A model generated the notes under the pieces. The model was not told the DNA's origin and did no database searches. It was given only the letters and a program-made list of their open reading frames with translations. Shown here piece by piece: positions 8,872-20,284 of a DNA stretch of 64,000 nucleotides. Within the stretch, counting starts at the first letter, position 1, and each line of letters begins with the position of its first letter. The stretch is from Cedecea neteri (GTDB lineage Bacteria; Pseudomonadota; Gammaproteobacteria; Enterobacterales; Enterobacteriaceae). Position numbers and translations under genes: made by a program. The stretch is from NCBI RefSeq assembly GCF_000758325.1, contig NZ_CP009459.1, positions 4,154,001-4,218,000 on the forward strand, in the 5' to 3' direction.

Positions 8872-8998
8872 TTGCCTGAAATCTGCCCGGCAACCTTCAC
8901 GCAGGGAATGTTTGTTATGCTGATAATTCATGATGTGATGGATAGCACAATTTTGCGTTTAATTGTATGATGAATGCGTTTCTTAAAGGGTAACCGCC

Positions 8999-9400
8999 AT
9001 GCGCAACTCGTTCACGATAATCTGGCAGTATCTTCGCGCTTTTGTCTTAATTTACCTGTGCTTATACGCCGGTATTTTTGTCGCCTCTTTACTGCCTATC
9101 GTCATTCCCGGCAGCATTATCGGCATGCTGATTTTGTTTGTGCTGCTGTCGCTGCAGATCCTGCCGGCGAAGTGGGTAAAACCCAGCTGTCACCTGCTGA
9201 TTCGCTATATGGCCCTCTTGTTCGTACCTATTGGCGTGGGCGTGATGCAGTATTACGACGTGCTGAAAGCCCAGTTTGGCCCGGTGGTGGTGTCCTGTTT
9301 GATCAGTACGCTGGTGGTGCTGATTATCGTGAGCTGGAGTTCGCATCTGGTGCACGGCGAAAGAAAAGTGATTGGTGAAGGTGAGGCAGAGAAAAAATGA
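8999..9400 (+). CDS. yohJ: LrgA/CidA-family membrane protein YohJ
   Basis: 133 residues with four hydrophobic segments and the LrgA-type motif [14 protein letters not shown]. It pairs with YohK (LrgB-like); its stop overlaps the yohK start in ATGATG, so the two are translationally coupled. Related holin-like CidA/LrgA proteins in Gram-positives affect autolysis and metabolite export; in Enterobacteria the role is unsettled. In E. coli yohJK lies upstream of cdd, as here. Confidence 0.93.
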   Translation: MRNSFTIIWQYLRAFVLIYLCLYAGIFVASLLPIVIPGSIIGMLILFVLLSLQILPAKWVKPSCHLLIRYMALLFVPIGVGVMQYYDVLKAQFGPVVVSCLISTLVVLIIVSWSSHLVHGERKVIGEGEAEKK

Positions 9401-10092
9401 TGCACTTTATATGGTGGTCTTTACCGTTAACGCTGCTGGTGTTTTTTGCCGCCCGCAAGCTGGCCGCCCGGTTGAAATCCCCGCTGCTGAACCCACTGCT
9501 GGTCTGCATGGTGGTGATCATTCCTTTGCTGCTGGTGACCGGCATTCCTTACGACCATTATTTTAAAGGCAGTGAGGTGCTCAACGACCTGCTGCAGCCG
9601 GCAGTTGTGGCGCTCGCCTTCCCGCTTTATGAGCAAATTCACCAGATCCGCGCCCGCTGGAAATCCATCATCACCATCTGCTTTATTGGCAGCATGGTGG
9701 CGATGTCCACCGGCACCTCTATTGCGTTATTAATGGGCGCGTCCCCGGAAATTGCCGCCTCGGTTCTGCCGAAATCTGTTACCACGCCAATTGCGATGGC
9801 GGTGGGCGGTGGCATTGGCGGCATTCCGGCTATTAGCGCCGTCTGCGTTATCTTCGTCGGCATTCTTGGGGCCGTGTTTGGCCACACGCTGCTGAACATG
9901 ATGCGCATCAATACTAAAGCTTCACGCGGGCTGGCGATGGGTACAGCTTCACACGCGTTGGGTACGGCGCGCTGCGCGGAGCTGGACTTCCAGGAAGGGG
10001 CTTTTAGCTCGCTGGCGCTGGTGATTTGCGGGGTCATGACGTCACTTATCGCCCCGTTTTTATTCCCGGTGCTGCTGAAGCTCTTCGGCTAA
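9397..10092 (+). CDS. yohK: LrgB/CidB-family membrane protein YohK
   Basis: 231 residues with about six to seven hydrophobic segments and the LrgB signature [19 protein letters not shown]. It forms a unit with YohJ. LrgB homologues in plants act in glycolate/glycerate transport, and the bacterial ones may export small acids. The length equals that of the E. coli protein. Confidence 0.93.
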   Translation: MMHFIWWSLPLTLLVFFAARKLAARLKSPLLNPLLVCMVVIIPLLLVTGIPYDHYFKGSEVLNDLLQPAVVALAFPLYEQIHQIRARWKSIITICFIGSMVAMSTGTSIALLMGASPEIAASVLPKSVTTPIAMAVGGGIGGIPAISAVCVIFVGILGAVFGHTLLNMMRINTKASRGLAMGTASHALGTARCAELDFQEGAFSSLALVICGVMTSLIAPFLFPVLLKLFG

Positions 10093-10143
10093 AACTTGCG
10101 AGAGATCGCGCATTTTCAGATTTGTTTTCATAAGTTGCATAAA

Positions 10144-10165
10144 CAATTAGAACTAGATCACATAT
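10144..10165. promoter_or_regulatory. Probable CRP site in the cdd promoter
   Basis: The right half CTAGATCACAT is an exact match to the CRP consensus; the left half is weak. In E. coli cdd a CRP site with the same CAGATCACATAT core lies at the corresponding position and acts together with CytR. CytR binding cannot be resolved by eye here. Confidence 0.6.
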
Positions 10166-10220
10166 TTAGCCTATACAGATCCGTAAACTACGTTTCCGTT
10201 ACCTTTGATGAGGCTTTAAC

Positions 10221-11108
10221 ATGCGTTCACGTTTTGATGCCGCCGTTGTGCAACTCCCCGCCGCACTGCAAACCGCTTTGCAACCCCTGCTTGCCGACGG
10301 CCACTTCCCGGCGATGTTTACCGCAGCCGAAGTTGAAGCACTAAAACATCAAACCGGGCTGGGTGACGAAGACCTGGCTTTCGCTCTGCTGCCGCTGGCC
10401 GCAGCCTGCGCCCGGGCAGACCTCTCTCATTTCAATGTGGGAGCCGTCGCGCGAGGCGTCAGCGGGAATCTCTATTTTGGTGGCAACATGGAGTTTCTGG
10501 GTGCCACCATGCAGCAAACCGTGCACGCCGAACAAAGCGCCATTACTCACGCGTGGATGCGCGGCGAAAAAGGCCTGGTTGATATCACCGTCAACTACAC
10601 TCCCTGTGGCCACTGCCGTCAGTTTATGAATGAACTGAACAGCGGCACCGCGCTGCGTATTCATCTGCCTGGCCGCAAGCCTTCCACTCTGGGTGAGTAT
10701 CTGCCGGATGCCTTTGGCCCGCGCGACCTGGACATCAAAACGCTGCTGCTGGATGAAGAAAACCACGGTTTTGCGCTGAAAGGGGATTCCCTGACCCAGG
10801 CTGCAATTACCGCGGCTAACCGCAGCCACGCGCCTTACAGCCAGGCCCCGGCTGGCGTGGCGCTGGAAATGGTCGACGGAAAAATCTTCACCGGATGCTA
10901 TGCGGAAAACGCCGCGTTCAACCCTTCCCTGCCACCGCTGCAGGCCGCACTGAATCTGCTTTCTCTGAATGGTTACGACTATCCGCAGATTAAACGCGCC
11001 GTGCTGGCAGAAAAATTCGATGCGCCGCTGCTGCAGTGGGATGCCACCTCCGCCACGCTGAAAGCGCTGGGCTGTGAAGACGTAGAACGCGTTAATATTG
11101 CTCAATAA
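10221..11108 (+). CDS. cdd: Cytidine deaminase
   Basis: 295 residues, the long enterobacterial form with a catalytic N-terminal half and a degenerate C-terminal half. The zinc site is complete: HAE at H102-E104 and PCGHC with C129 and C132. It deaminates cytidine and deoxycytidine to uridine and deoxyuridine in pyrimidine salvage, in the cytoplasm. Neighbours yohJK and sanA match E. coli. Confidence 0.96.
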   Translation: MRSRFDAAVVQLPAALQTALQPLLADGHFPAMFTAAEVEALKHQTGLGDEDLAFALLPLAAACARADLSHFNVGAVARGVSGNLYFGGNMEFLGATMQQTVHAEQSAITHAWMRGEKGLVDITVNYTPCGHCRQFMNELNSGTALRIHLPGRKPSTLGEYLPDAFGPRDLDIKTLLLDEENHGFALKGDSLTQAAITAANRSHAPYSQAPAGVALEMVDGKIFTGCYAENAAFNPSLPPLQAALNLLSLNGYDYPQIKRAVLAEKFDAPLLQWDATSATLKALGCEDVERVNIAQ

Positions 11109-11208
11109 TTCTCCGTTGCGGGTGTACCCACACTCGCATTGTTGAAATTTGCCCCAACTGACCCCGCGTTTCTTGCTCTTGAGGGCCGGGTAAAGTAGCC
11201 TTGGATGA

Positions 11209-11959
<751 letters not shown>

Positions 11960-11979
11960 TACAGCGTTATTGCTGAGCA

Positions 11980-12015
11980 AAAAAAAGCCCGCACATTACC
12001 TGGCGGGCTTTTTTG
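11980..12015. terminator. Bidirectional terminator between sanA and mglC
   Basis: The stem GCCCGC/GCGGGC is flanked by an A-run on the left and a T-run on the right, so it can end transcription of both convergent units. Confidence 0.88.
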
Positions 12016-12028
12016 CAAACTGCAGTAA

Positions 12029-13039
12029 TTATTTCTTACGCGCGTACTTCAGGGAGTCCAGCGCTACGGCGAAGATGATGATGCCGCCCTTGATGATGTA
12101 CTGCCAGTAAGGGTTCACGCCGATGTAGGTCAGGCCGTAGTTAATCACCGTAAAGATGATCACCCCGGTGACCACGCCGACGACGGTACCTACCCCGCCG
12201 CTGAACGACACGCCGCCAACCACGCACGCCGCAATCGCATCCAGCTCGTACATAAAGCCGAGGTTGTTGGTGGCCGAGCCGATACGACCCGCTTCCAGCA
12301 TCCCGCCAAAGGCATAGAACACGCCGGACAGGGCATAAATCATGATCAGGTTCAGCGCCACGTTAACGCCGGACACTTTCGCCGCTTCCGGGTTGCCGCC
12401 GATGGCGAAGATGTTTTTCCCGAAGCGGGTTTTGTTCCACAGCACCCACACGAACAGCACCGCAAACAGGGCGTAGAACGTAATGTACGACAGCCGGAAG
12501 CTGCCCAGCGCGATAAAGCCCTGCGTAAAGGTGGAGAAGTGGGAGTCAAACCCGGAAATCGGCGACGCGCCTACAAAGTCGTAATACAGGGAGTTAATCC
12601 CGTAGACGATGATCATGGTGCCCAGAGTGGTAATAAACGGCGTCACGTTCAGATAAGCGATAATAATCCCGTTCACCAGGCCAATCACCGCGCCCACGGC
12701 GCAGACAATCAGCAGCACCAGAGGAATCGGCATGGTGTGCATGTCCGGGAACACCTTGTTGACGTTATCCATCGACTGCAGCAGCGTGGCCGCCACAACC
12801 GCCGCCAGCCCGACCTGACGCCCGGCGGACAGATCCGTCCCCTGGGTAACAATCAGCCCGGCCACGCCCAGCGCGATGATAATACGCACCGAGGACTGGG
12901 TCAGGATGTTACTCAGGTTAAGCAGGCTTAAAAACGTCGGATCCTGGAAAATAATGATCGCCAGCAGCACCAGCAGCACCACGTAGATGCCACCCTCTTT
13001 TAGATAAGTTAGAAAACTCTTCTTATTTAACGCACTCAT
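12029..13039 (-). CDS. mglC: Galactose/methyl-galactoside ABC permease MglC
   Basis: 336 residues with 8-10 hydrophobic segments and RbsC/MglC-family motifs (GLIVTQGTDLSAGRQVGLAA, FAIGGNPEAAKVSGVN). It is the membrane subunit of the high-affinity beta-methylgalactoside importer. It is third in the operon, 20 bp after mglA, and the same length as in E. coli. Confidence 0.96.
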   Translation of the reverse strand: MSALNKKSFLTYLKEGGIYVVLLVLLAIIIFQDPTFLSLLNLSNILTQSSVRIIIALGVAGLIVTQGTDLSAGRQVGLAAVVAATLLQSMDNVNKVFPDMHTMPIPLVLLIVCAVGAVIGLVNGIIIAYLNVTPFITTLGTMIIVYGINSLYYDFVGASPISGFDSHFSTFTQGFIALGSFRLSYITFYALFAVLFVWVLWNKTRFGKNIFAIGGNPEAAKVSGVNVALNLIMIYALSGVFYAFGGMLEAGRIGSATNNLGFMYELDAIAACVVGGVSFSGGVGTVVGVVTGVIIFTVINYGLTYIGVNPYWQYIIKGGIIIFAVALDSLKYARKK

Positions 13040-13059
13040 TTTTAATAGCCCCTAAATCA

Positions 13060-14580
13060 TCACAGGTGCACAGACGCAAGACGGAGGATTTCGTTCTGCG
13101 TTGTTGTTTTGGTGTCTACAATTCCGGCCACGAGCCCGTTGCTCATCACCAGAATACGGTCTGTAATCCCTAACAATTCCGGCATCTCGGACGAAATGAT
13201 AATGATCCCTTTCCCTTTTTTGGCCAGTTCAGCAATCAGCTGGTAAATCTCAAACTTGGCGCCAACGTCAATGCCGCGCGTCGGTTCATCCAGCATCAGA
13301 ATTTCTGGCTGAGTCAGCAGCCAGCGGCCGATGATCACCTTCTGCTGGTTACCGCCGGACAGCGAGCCGATGGAGGTGCGGTGCCCCGGCGTTTTCACAC
13401 GCATGGAGTCGATAACCCACTGGGTATCGCTTTTCATGCGGGTGTTATCCAGCAGGCCGACTTTGTTTTTGTAGTTTCGAATATTGGAAATGAGTGAGTT
13501 AAAGCCGATATCCAGGTAAGCATAGATCCCGGTCGAGCGTCGCTCTTCGGTTACCAGCGCAAAGCCGTGATTGATCGCTTCGTTCGCGCTGCTGTTATTA
13601 ATATTTTTGCCATGCAGCTTAATGGTCCCGCCAGATTTCTCGCGGATACCAAACAGTGTTTCTACAATGTCGGTACGCTTCGCGCCGACGAGGCCCGCAA
13701 TGCCGAGAATTTCCCCTTTGTGCAAATCAAAAGAGATATCGCGAATTGACGGCTGCCGTAGCGAGGTCAGGTTTCGAACTTCAAGAATAACTTCGCCCGG
13801 TACGTTGGATTTATCCGGGAAACGCTGGTTCAGGGAACGGCCCACCATCATGGCGATGATTTTGTCCATATCCAACCCTTCCAGCGGCTGGGTGGCAATC
13901 CACTGCCCGTCGCGCAAAATCGTAATTTCATCGCACAGCTGGAATATTTCTTCCATTTTATGGGAGATATAAACAATCCCGCAGCCGCGATCTTTTAATT
14001 TGCGAATAATTTTAAAGAGATGATTAACTTCTTTTTCCGTCAGCGAGGACGTAGGCTCGTCCATAATAACGATTTTGGCGTTATAGGAAAAAGCCTTGGC
14101 AATTTCAATCATCTGCATTTGAGAAACGGACAGCGTACCGACGCGGGCTCGCGGGTCGATATCAATATCCAGCTCATCAAATATCTCTTTGGTGTCACGG
14201 TACATTTTATCCTGATCGACAAACACGCCTTTGGTCGGGTAGCGCCCAAGCCACATGTTGTCCATCACGGTGCGCTGAAGAACCAGGTTAAGCTCCTGAT
14301 GCACCATAGAAATACCGTTTTCCAGCGCCTCTTTCGTGCTGCTGAAATTCACCTCTTTTCCCTGAAAAAGGATACTGCCGGAATCTTTGCTGTAGATCCC
14401 AAAAAGGCATTTCAATAATGTCGATTTGCCCGCACCGTTTTCACCCATCAGGGCATGAATAGAGTGTGGTCGTACTTTTAAATTAACATTATCCAGTGCC
14501 TTAACGCCGGGGAAGGATTTATTAATGCCGGTCATTTCCAGCAAAAATTCCGTCGGCGTAGCTGAGTTATTGTCGACCAT
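13060..14580 (-). CDS. mglA: Galactose/methyl-galactoside ABC importer ATPase MglA
   Basis: 506 residues with two fused ABC domains, typical of monosaccharide importers. The first has Walker [10 protein letters not shown] and Walker [11 protein letters not shown]. The second has a degenerate Walker A (GLVGAKRTD) but signature LSGGNQQK and [11 protein letters not shown]. The asymmetry is normal for the CUT2 family. It energises uptake with MglB and MglC. Confidence 0.96.
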   Translation of the reverse strand: MVDNNSATPTEFLLEMTGINKSFPGVKALDNVNLKVRPHSIHALMGENGAGKSTLLKCLFGIYSKDSGSILFQGKEVNFSSTKEALENGISMVHQELNLVLQRTVMDNMWLGRYPTKGVFVDQDKMYRDTKEIFDELDIDIDPRARVGTLSVSQMQMIEIAKAFSYNAKIVIMDEPTSSLTEKEVNHLFKIIRKLKDRGCGIVYISHKMEEIFQLCDEITILRDGQWIATQPLEGLDMDKIIAMMVGRSLNQRFPDKSNVPGEVILEVRNLTSLRQPSIRDISFDLHKGEILGIAGLVGAKRTDIVETLFGIREKSGGTIKLHGKNINNSSANEAINHGFALVTEERRSTGIYAYLDIGFNSLISNIRNYKNKVGLLDNTRMKSDTQWVIDSMRVKTPGHRTSIGSLSGGNQQKVIIGRWLLTQPEILMLDEPTRGIDVGAKFEIYQLIAELAKKGKGIIIISSEMPELLGITDRILVMSNGLVAGIVDTKTTTQNEILRLASVHL

Positions 14581-14655
14581 AATTATACCTGTGTCGCTGA
14601 GTAACCTGCCTAAAGCCGGGCGCAGGTATCTGCGCCCGTGTACAACTAAAAACGT

Positions 14656-14783
14656 AATACTCTAAATAATTCGAGTTGCGGGCAGGCAACAAGCTCGAGA
14701 ATCCCCAGGCGCTTACACCAAGTAAGCAACTGGGGTGAGCGAGTGCAGTTAACGCCCCTGCGGCTCGAAGTATGACGAGTATT
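14656..14783. repeat. 128-bp imperfect-palindrome repeat between mglB and mglA
   Basis: The ends are inverted repeats: AATACTC...ATTCGAG on the left and CTCGAA...GAGTATT on the right. The middle holds TCCCCAGGCGCTTAC and GTAAGCAACTGGGGTGAG, another hairpin. I recognise the general sequence as a dispersed enterobacterial intergenic repeat. It sits directly after the mglB stop, where the long stem could stabilise upstream mglB mRNA, which is needed in excess over mglAC. Confidence 0.75.
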
Positions 14784-15778
14784 TATTTGCCGATGAACTG
14801 TGCGAGGTTGTCTTTATCCACGCCTACGTATGGTACGCGTACGATTTTGTTCTCAATCTTCCAGTTGGTGCCTTCGGCGGCTGGCTTACCGTCGGCCAGG
14901 TTTTTCGCCAGGTCGAAGGTCGCTTTAGCCTGGTTGTTGGCATCGTTCAGCACGGTCCCGGCCATCGCACCGGATTTCACCAGCGCCAGGGCTTCTGGCA
15001 GGGCATCGACGCCAAACACTGGAATAGAGGTTTTGTTGTGTGCTTTCAGCGCTTCTACCGCACCCATTGCCATCGCATCGTTGTTGGCGATAACCACTTC
15101 GATTTTGTTAGCGTTCGGGCCAGAGAGCCAGGCGTCCATTTTGTCTTTAGCCTGAGCGGTATCCCACATCGCGGTATCCAGCTGCAGCTGCTGAGTTTTC
15201 AGACCTTTGTCATTCAGCTCTTTGATAACGTAGGTGGTACGCGCTTCGGCATCCGGGTGGCCCGGCTCGCCTTTCAGCAGTACGAACTGAATCTGGCCAT
15301 CTTTGTTCAGGTCCCAGGCCGGGTTAGCCGCCCAGTGTTTAGCAATCAGGTCGCCCTGGATGATACCGGACTCTTTGGAGTCGGTGCCGACGTAGTAAGC
15401 TTTGTCGTAGCTATCCAGCGCCTTGCGGGAAGGCTCTTTGTTGAAGAACACCACCGGCACGTTTTGCGCACGCGCTTTTTCGATAACGGTGCCCGCTGCG
15501 GCCGGGTCAACCAGGTTGATGGCCAGCGCTTTCACGCCTTTTGCCAGCAGAACATCGATCTGGTCGTTCTGTTTGGACTGGTCGTTCTGGGAGTCGTTCA
15601 TCAGCAGCTGTACATCAGGTGACGCTTTCGCATCTTTCTCGATAGCTTTACGAACCACTGACATGAAGTTGTCGTCGTATTTATAAATTGTCACACCAAT
15701 ACGGTCAGCGGCGTTCGCTGCGGCACCAAACAGCATGCAGGACATCACGGCGGACAGAGTCAAAACCTTCTTATTCAT
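14783..15778 (-). CDS. mglB: Periplasmic galactose/glucose-binding protein MglB
   Basis: 331 residues with a cleavable signal peptide (ending about AAANA, residues 1-23) and a type-I periplasmic binding fold. It binds glucose and galactose and also serves as chemoreceptor ligand for Trg. The calcium-binding loop [10 protein letters not shown] (around residue 160) is visible. First gene of mglBAC, behind a CRP/GalS-controlled promoter. Confidence 0.96.
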   Translation of the reverse strand: MNKKVLTLSAVMSCMLFGAAANAADRIGVTIYKYDDNFMSVVRKAIEKDAKASPDVQLLMNDSQNDQSKQNDQIDVLLAKGVKALAINLVDPAAAGTVIEKARAQNVPVVFFNKEPSRKALDSYDKAYYVGTDSKESGIIQGDLIAKHWAANPAWDLNKDGQIQFVLLKGEPGHPDAEARTTYVIKELNDKGLKTQQLQLDTAMWDTAQAKDKMDAWLSGPNANKIEVVIANNDAMAMGAVEALKAHNKTSIPVFGVDALPEALALVKSGAMAGTVLNDANNQAKATFDLAKNLADGKPAAEGTNWKIENKIVRVPYVGVDKDNLAQFIGK

Positions 15779-15993
15779 GGTATCTCCGGTTTTTATTTTG
15801 CAGGGTAGTTCGCGTTCGAAACCAGGCAGGACAGTAATGTTATTAAAAGGTTACTGAATGCCGAAGTTATCCTAAAAAATGTGCACTTCCGTGTTCGGTA
15901 ACAATCCAATACTGCGTTTTTATGAGCGCTTATGGCCTTATCACGATGCTAAAAGTGAGAAGTCACCGTTACATAGTGTTTCAGCTGATAAAA
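15779..15993 (-). promoter_or_regulatory. mglB 5' untranslated leader
   Basis: With the start site predicted near 15994, the leader is about 215 nt long. It contains TATCTCCGGTTTTTATT before the ATG but no riboswitch I recognise. Confidence 0.45.
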
Positions 15994-16000
15994 CGCTGAC

Positions 16001-16061
16001 ATAATAGTCAGCGCAATGTTAATTAACTGTGAATTTACTCACAGATTGAAACCGGTTACAT
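16001..16061 (-). promoter_or_regulatory. mglBAC promoter with CRP and GalS/GalR sites
   Basis: On the minus strand a -10 box TATTAT lies at 16001-16006. A perfect CRP site TGTGA-N6-TCACA spans 16028-16043; its centre is 41.5 bp upstream of the start site predicted near 15994, the classic class II position. Next to it, 16046-16061 (TTGAAACCGGTTACAT) matches 10 of the 12 fixed positions of the GalR/GalS consensus. The arrangement indicates activation by CRP and repression by GalS. Confidence 0.85.
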
Positions 16062-17117
16062 CTAACTCTTTGACAGCGGAGTGATCGACACCACATTTTG
16101 CTTTATCGCCACCGAATGGCGGCGGACTAAAGTCGGCATAAAACAGTGCGTTACATCACGATCCAGCTGGCCTGCTGCGCCCTGTAACGCCAGTTCTGTC
16201 GCTAAGCGCGCCATAGACACCACCGGATAGCGCACGGTCGTTAGCTGCGGGTCGGTGTAACGGGCAATGGGAATATCGTCGAAGCCGATGATGGATACAT
16301 GATGCGGCACGGCAATGCCGTTGTCTTTCAGCGCCGTTAGCGCGCCAGCGGCCATGCTGTCGTTATAGGAAAAGACCGCGCTAAGCTGCAGGTTGCGCCC
16401 AAGCAGCTCAACCATCGCCGCTTCTCCGCCCTGCATATCCGGCGTGCCCATTCCGACCCAGCCCTCCGGTGGCACGATCCCCTGCTCCGCCAGCGCCTGC
16501 AGCCAGCCCTGATGCCGCTGATCGTTATCTTCAATCTCATGGCTGGACGCCAGATAACCGATGCGCGAATGCCCCTGGTTCAGCAGCATCCGCGTGGCCA
16601 TCACCGCGCCGCTGACGTTATCGAGGCAAACGCAGCGGTGAGCGTAGCCGGGCACCAGGCGGTTGATCAGCACCATGCCGGGGACCTGCTCCAGAAAAGT
16701 AGCCAGTTCCTCGTCGCTCAGCGCCTTAGCGTGAACAATCAGGGCGCTGCAGCGCTGGCGAATCAGCACCTCAATGGCATGGCGCTCTTTGTCTTCCTGG
16801 TGGTAACTGTTGCCGATCAGCAAATACTTATTGTGCTGCTGGGCAACCACATCCACGGCTTTGACCAGCGCCCCGAAGAAGGGATCGGACACATCCATTA
16901 CCACCACGCCAATGGTGTCGCTCACCTGAGTGGCCAGCGCCTGCGCATTGGCGTTTGGACGGTAACCCAGCTCAGCAACCGCCTGCATGACGTTTTCGCG
17001 CGTTTCCGGGCTGACCAGCGCGCTGTTATTTAATACTCGGGATACTGTCGCTACTGAAACCCCGGCGATACGGGCAACGTCACGAATGGTAATCGGCGTT
17101 GGGGGAGTCGGTCTCAT
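16062..17117 (-). CDS. galS: mgl repressor GalS (galactose isorepressor)
   Basis: 351 residues, LacI family. The HTH is [20 protein letters not shown] at residues about 10-29, followed by the effector domain. Sequence is very close to E. coli GalS (for example [15 protein letters not shown]). I keep the ATG at 17117 with an AGGG box upstream; the eight extra N-terminal residues (MRPTPPTP) have no E. coli counterpart, and no closer start is in frame. It regulates the mgl operon and its own gene in response to galactose. Confidence 0.94.
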   Translation of the reverse strand: MRPTPPTPITIRDVARIAGVSVATVSRVLNNSALVSPETRENVMQAVAELGYRPNANAQALATQVSDTIGVVVMDVSDPFFGALVKAVDVVAQQHNKYLLIGNSYHQEDKERHAIEVLIRQRCSALIVHAKALSDEELATFLEQVPGMVLINRLVPGYAHRCVCLDNVSGAVMATRMLLNQGHSRIGYLASSHEIEDNDQRHQGWLQALAEQGIVPPEGWVGMGTPDMQGGEAAMVELLGRNLQLSAVFSYNDSMAAGALTALKDNGIAVPHHVSIIGFDDIPIARYTDPQLTTVRYPVVSMARLATELALQGAAGQLDRDVTHCFMPTLVRRHSVAIKQNVVSITPLSKS

Positions 17118-17174
17118 AGGTGCACCCTGTTTTAGGCAAGGTGGCTATTTTGCGGGGAGTGAGGGGAGATGTGG

Positions 17175-17209
17175 CGTGAAGTCGATCACAGTGATGAAAG
17201 CGGTTACAT
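17175..17209 (-). promoter_or_regulatory. galS control region: CRP site plus GalS operator
   Basis: CGTGA-N6-TCACA (17175-17190) matches the CRP consensus at 9 of 10 fixed positions. Four bases away, 17194-17209 (ATGAAAGCGGTTACAT) matches GalR/GalS at 10 of 12. The order relative to the gene copies that at mglB, consistent with autoregulation. Confidence 0.78.
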
Positions 17210-17239
17210 ACAATTCGTTAACCTTTGTGACGAATATCA

Positions 17240-18397
17240 TTATCTCCGTGCTTTGCGCAGCGCATCCCCTGAAGCTCGTGCGGTTAACTGTCGCCAGAGC
17301 CACTCTATCGGCCCCTGGCGGAAATAACGCAGCCAGGTAACCGACAGCAGGATGTTCACCGCCCACACGACAGGGACAAATGCCAGCAGCGAGAGACGGT
17401 CAAATTTCATATATAAACCAAAGTGATAGAACAAGGTTGTGCAGATAACAGTTTGCAGCAGGTAGTTGGTTAGCGCCATGCGCCCGACGCAGGCAATCCA
17501 GCCCACCAGCCGGAAGCGCGAAAGCTTAGGCCAGAATCCCCACGCCAGCGCGGCGTAGCCAATGGCCTGAAACGGTGCGCTCAACTCACGCGGGGCCTGT
17601 AACAGCAACGCACACCAGCGGGAATCCCATTTCAGGTGCCACTGGGCCAAAATTGCCGGCAGATTAATCGCCATGCCGATGACGATAAAAATCGCGGCGG
17701 TTCGGCGATAATGCCTCAGGCTAAACTCCCCTTTCAGCCAGCCGCTGCGCATCAGTGCCGCGCCAATCAGCATCATGCCTGCCAGCTGCCAGCCGTACTG
17801 TGCGCCCAGTGCCACCAGGTTTGAAGAGAGTAAATCCGCGCGGTTGCTGATAGCTTCCACGCCGCCACCGAGCTTCCACCACTGCTCATATTGCAGGTTG
17901 GCCGCATCCGGCACCCAGGAGCGGTTAAGGCCGTCACCTGAAATCACACCGAGCAGCACCAGCACGCCAATGCCGATGAGGTACAGCACGACGCCGGTAT
18001 TAAACAGCTGTTTTTGCCCCGTCGCGTCACGAATCAGCCGCCAGCACACCAGCCCGGTCAGGCCGTAAGCCAGCAGAATGTCGCCATCCCACAGCAGCAG
18101 CGCATGCATAAACCCCAGCAGCACTAACAGCGTCAGCCGCGACTGGATCCAGCGTGAGCCACGAGCGAGCAGCATTTGCAGCCCCGCCCCAAAGAGCAGC
18201 GCAAAAAGCGTGAGGAATTTAACTTCGGCAAACAGGTCCATCACCGCCCAGGTCCAGGCGTCGCGGGAGGTTATCTCGCCATACCAGGCCGGGTTGAGAT
18301 AAGCCGCCTTCGGCAGGCCAAAGGCGACAATATTGAGCAGCAGAATGCCCAGGATGGCGGTACCGCGGACGAAGTCCAGGGTGACATTTCTCTCCAC
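17240..18397 (-). CDS. yeiB: DUF418 inner-membrane protein YeiB
   Basis: 385 residues with about ten hydrophobic segments and the DUF418 C-terminal signature GPIEWLWRQLT. Function is not established. It begins 18 bp after folE and is on the same strand, so the two form an operon as in E. coli. The length is identical to E. coli YeiB. Confidence 0.93.
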   Translation of the reverse strand: MERNVTLDFVRGTAILGILLLNIVAFGLPKAAYLNPAWYGEITSRDAWTWAVMDLFAEVKFLTLFALLFGAGLQMLLARGSRWIQSRLTLLVLLGFMHALLLWDGDILLAYGLTGLVCWRLIRDATGQKQLFNTGVVLYLIGIGVLVLLGVISGDGLNRSWVPDAANLQYEQWWKLGGGVEAISNRADLLSSNLVALGAQYGWQLAGMMLIGAALMRSGWLKGEFSLRHYRRTAAIFIVIGMAINLPAILAQWHLKWDSRWCALLLQAPRELSAPFQAIGYAALAWGFWPKLSRFRLVGWIACVGRMALTNYLLQTVICTTLFYHFGLYMKFDRLSLLAFVPVVWAVNILLSVTWLRYFRQGPIEWLWRQLTARASGDALRKARR

Positions 18398-18415
18398 GGA
18401 TACCTGCCTGGGGGA

Positions 18416-19081
18416 TTAATTGTGGCGTACTGCGCGCAGGAACTCCTGACGCGTATTCTGGCTGGACTTAAACAGGCCGCCGAGCGAGGTGGTGGTGGTC
18501 GCGCTGGTGGCGTCTTTTACCCCACGCGCTTTCACGCAGTAATGCACGGCATCAATGGACACCGCCACGTTGTTGGTGCCCAGCAGCGTTTGCAGCGCAA
18601 TCAGGATCTGCTGGGTCAGGCGTTCCTGAACCTGCGGACGCTGAGCAAAGAACTGCACGATGCGGTTAATTTTGGACAAGCCAATGACGGTATCTTTCGG
18701 GATATACGCCACGGTGGCTTTCCCGTCGATGGTCACAAAATGGTGCTCACAGGTGCTGGTCAGGGTGATATCACGCACGGTGACCATTTCATCCACCTTC
18801 ATTTTGTTTTCAATGACGGTGATTTTTGGGAAATTGGCGTAGTCCAGGCCAGAGAAAATCTCATCGACATACATTTTGGCGATGCGATGCGGGGTTTCCA
18901 TCAGGCTGTCGTCACTCAAATCGAGATTAAGCAGCTGCATGATTTCCGTCATATGAGCGGCAATCTGGCTTTTACGGGTTTCATTATCCAGTTCACGCAA
19001 CGGCGGACGCAGCGGCGTTTCCAGACCGCGCGCAACCAGCGCCTCATGAACCAGGGCGGCTTCTTTTGAGAGTGATGACAT
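18416..19081 (-). CDS. folE: GTP cyclohydrolase I FolE
   Basis: Catalyses GTP to 7,8-dihydroneopterin triphosphate, the first step of folate synthesis. The ATG at 19081 gives 221 residues (E. coli 222) and has a strong AGGAGA box; an upstream in-frame ATG at 19129 would add 16 unrelated residues. The zinc/active-site motif TSTCEHHF and the C-terminal HYCVKARG are intact. Confidence 0.96.
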   Translation of the reverse strand: MSSLSKEAALVHEALVARGLETPLRPPLRELDNETRKSQIAAHMTEIMQLLNLDLSDDSLMETPHRIAKMYVDEIFSGLDYANFPKITVIENKMKVDEMVTVRDITLTSTCEHHFVTIDGKATVAYIPKDTVIGLSKINRIVQFFAQRPQVQERLTQQILIALQTLLGTNNVAVSIDAVHYCVKARGVKDATSATTTTSLGGLFKSSQNTRQEFLRAVRHN

Positions 19082-19319
19082 GCTGTTTTCTCCTGCAGGT
19101 GTGGCTGACCTCTGCCCTTCATGGGGCAAAGTGTCCGCTTATTGTGCGGCAGCACGTGCTTAGAATCCAGTAGTGCCGGGCATAATTATTGAAATCGAAA
19201 ATACCGTTCATTGCCTGAGCGGGCGAGAACAATACCGTTGCGGCCATAATGCGGGATGGCTAGACTCAGGTGAAGTGAAAGTTGTTCATAAGTCTTGAAA
19301 ATAGATAAGGATCCTCTGG

Positions 19320-20156
19320 ATGGAATTACTGGAAGAACACCGATGTTTCGAAGGCTGGCAGCAGCGCTGGCGCCACCCGTCCACCGTACTTAACTGCCCA
19401 ATGACGTTCAGTATTTTTCTCCCACCTCCGGCAAGCGCCTCGCCACCACCGGTGGTTTACTGGCTTTCCGGGCTAACCTGTAACGATGAAAACTTCACAA
19501 CCAAAGCAGGCGCACAGCGCGTGGCGGCCGAGCTTGGCATTGTGCTGGTGATGCCGGACACCAGCCCGCGCGGCGAAGAAGTGCCAAACGATGCAGGCTA
19601 CGATCTCGGCCAGGGGGCGGGCTTTTATCTCAACGCGACACAGCAGCCGTGGGCCACGCACTTCCGCATGTACGATTACCTGCGTGACGAACTGCCGCAG
19701 CTGATTGCAGAGAACTTCAGCGTCAGCGAGAAAGCCTCAATCTTTGGCCACTCCATGGGCGGTCACGGCGCGCTGATCATGGCGCTGAAAAACCCCGGCC
19801 GCTTCCGCTCGGTTTCTGCATTTGCGCCTATCGTTAACCCGACCCGAGTGCCGTGGGGGCAAAAAGCTTTTAGAGCCTATTTGGGTGAAGATGAATCGTT
19901 GTGGCAAGAGTGGGACAGCTGCTGCCTGCTGGGTAAAGCCTCGCCGTCGGCACAGCTGCCCATGCTTATCGATCAGGGGGATGACGATCAGTTCCTCGCC
20001 GACCAGCTAAGGCCGGAAGAGTTTGAAAAAGTCGCGCAGGAGAAAGGTTGGCCGCTGACGCTGCGTATTCAGCCGGGCTGCGACCACAGCTACTACTTCA
20101 TCGCGACGTTTGTAGAGGATCATCTTCGTTTTCATGCGGAGTATTTGCGGGGTTAG
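19320..20156 (+). CDS. yeiG: S-formylglutathione hydrolase YeiG
   Basis: 278 residues, alpha/beta-hydrolase of the esterase D family. The nucleophile elbow GHSMGGHG places the catalytic serine at residue 145, and a late GCDHSYYF supplies the histidine. It releases formate from S-formylglutathione in formaldehyde detoxification, in the cytoplasm. Divergent from folE, as in E. coli. Confidence 0.95.
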   Translation: MELLEEHRCFEGWQQRWRHPSTVLNCPMTFSIFLPPPASASPPPVVYWLSGLTCNDENFTTKAGAQRVAAELGIVLVMPDTSPRGEEVPNDAGYDLGQGAGFYLNATQQPWATHFRMYDYLRDELPQLIAENFSVSEKASIFGHSMGGHGALIMALKNPGRFRSVSAFAPIVNPTRVPWGQKAFRAYLGEDESLWQEWDSCCLLGKASPSAQLPMLIDQGDDDQFLADQLRPEEFEKVAQEKGWPLTLRIQPGCDHSYYFIATFVEDHLRFHAEYLRG

Positions 20157-20254
20157 GGAGTGCCCCCTGCTCTTAAAATGAGAAATCTGCTACTCCGCTG
20201 TTTTCCGTTCACCCAAAAATCTGTTTTCCCTGCACGTTCCCAGCACGGTGAACG

Positions 20255-20284
20255 TGTCAGGGGGATAACGCCATCCCCCTGACA
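20255..20284. repeat. Perfect 12-bp inverted repeat
   Basis: TGTCAGGGGGAT pairs fully with ATCCCCCTGACA around a 6-nt loop (AACGCC). There is no T-run on either side, so it is not a standard terminator. Confidence 0.8.

Noticed and set aside
18176-19069. 297-codon open frame antisense to folE/yeiB
   Set aside because: Fully overlaps conserved genes; no recognisable domain.
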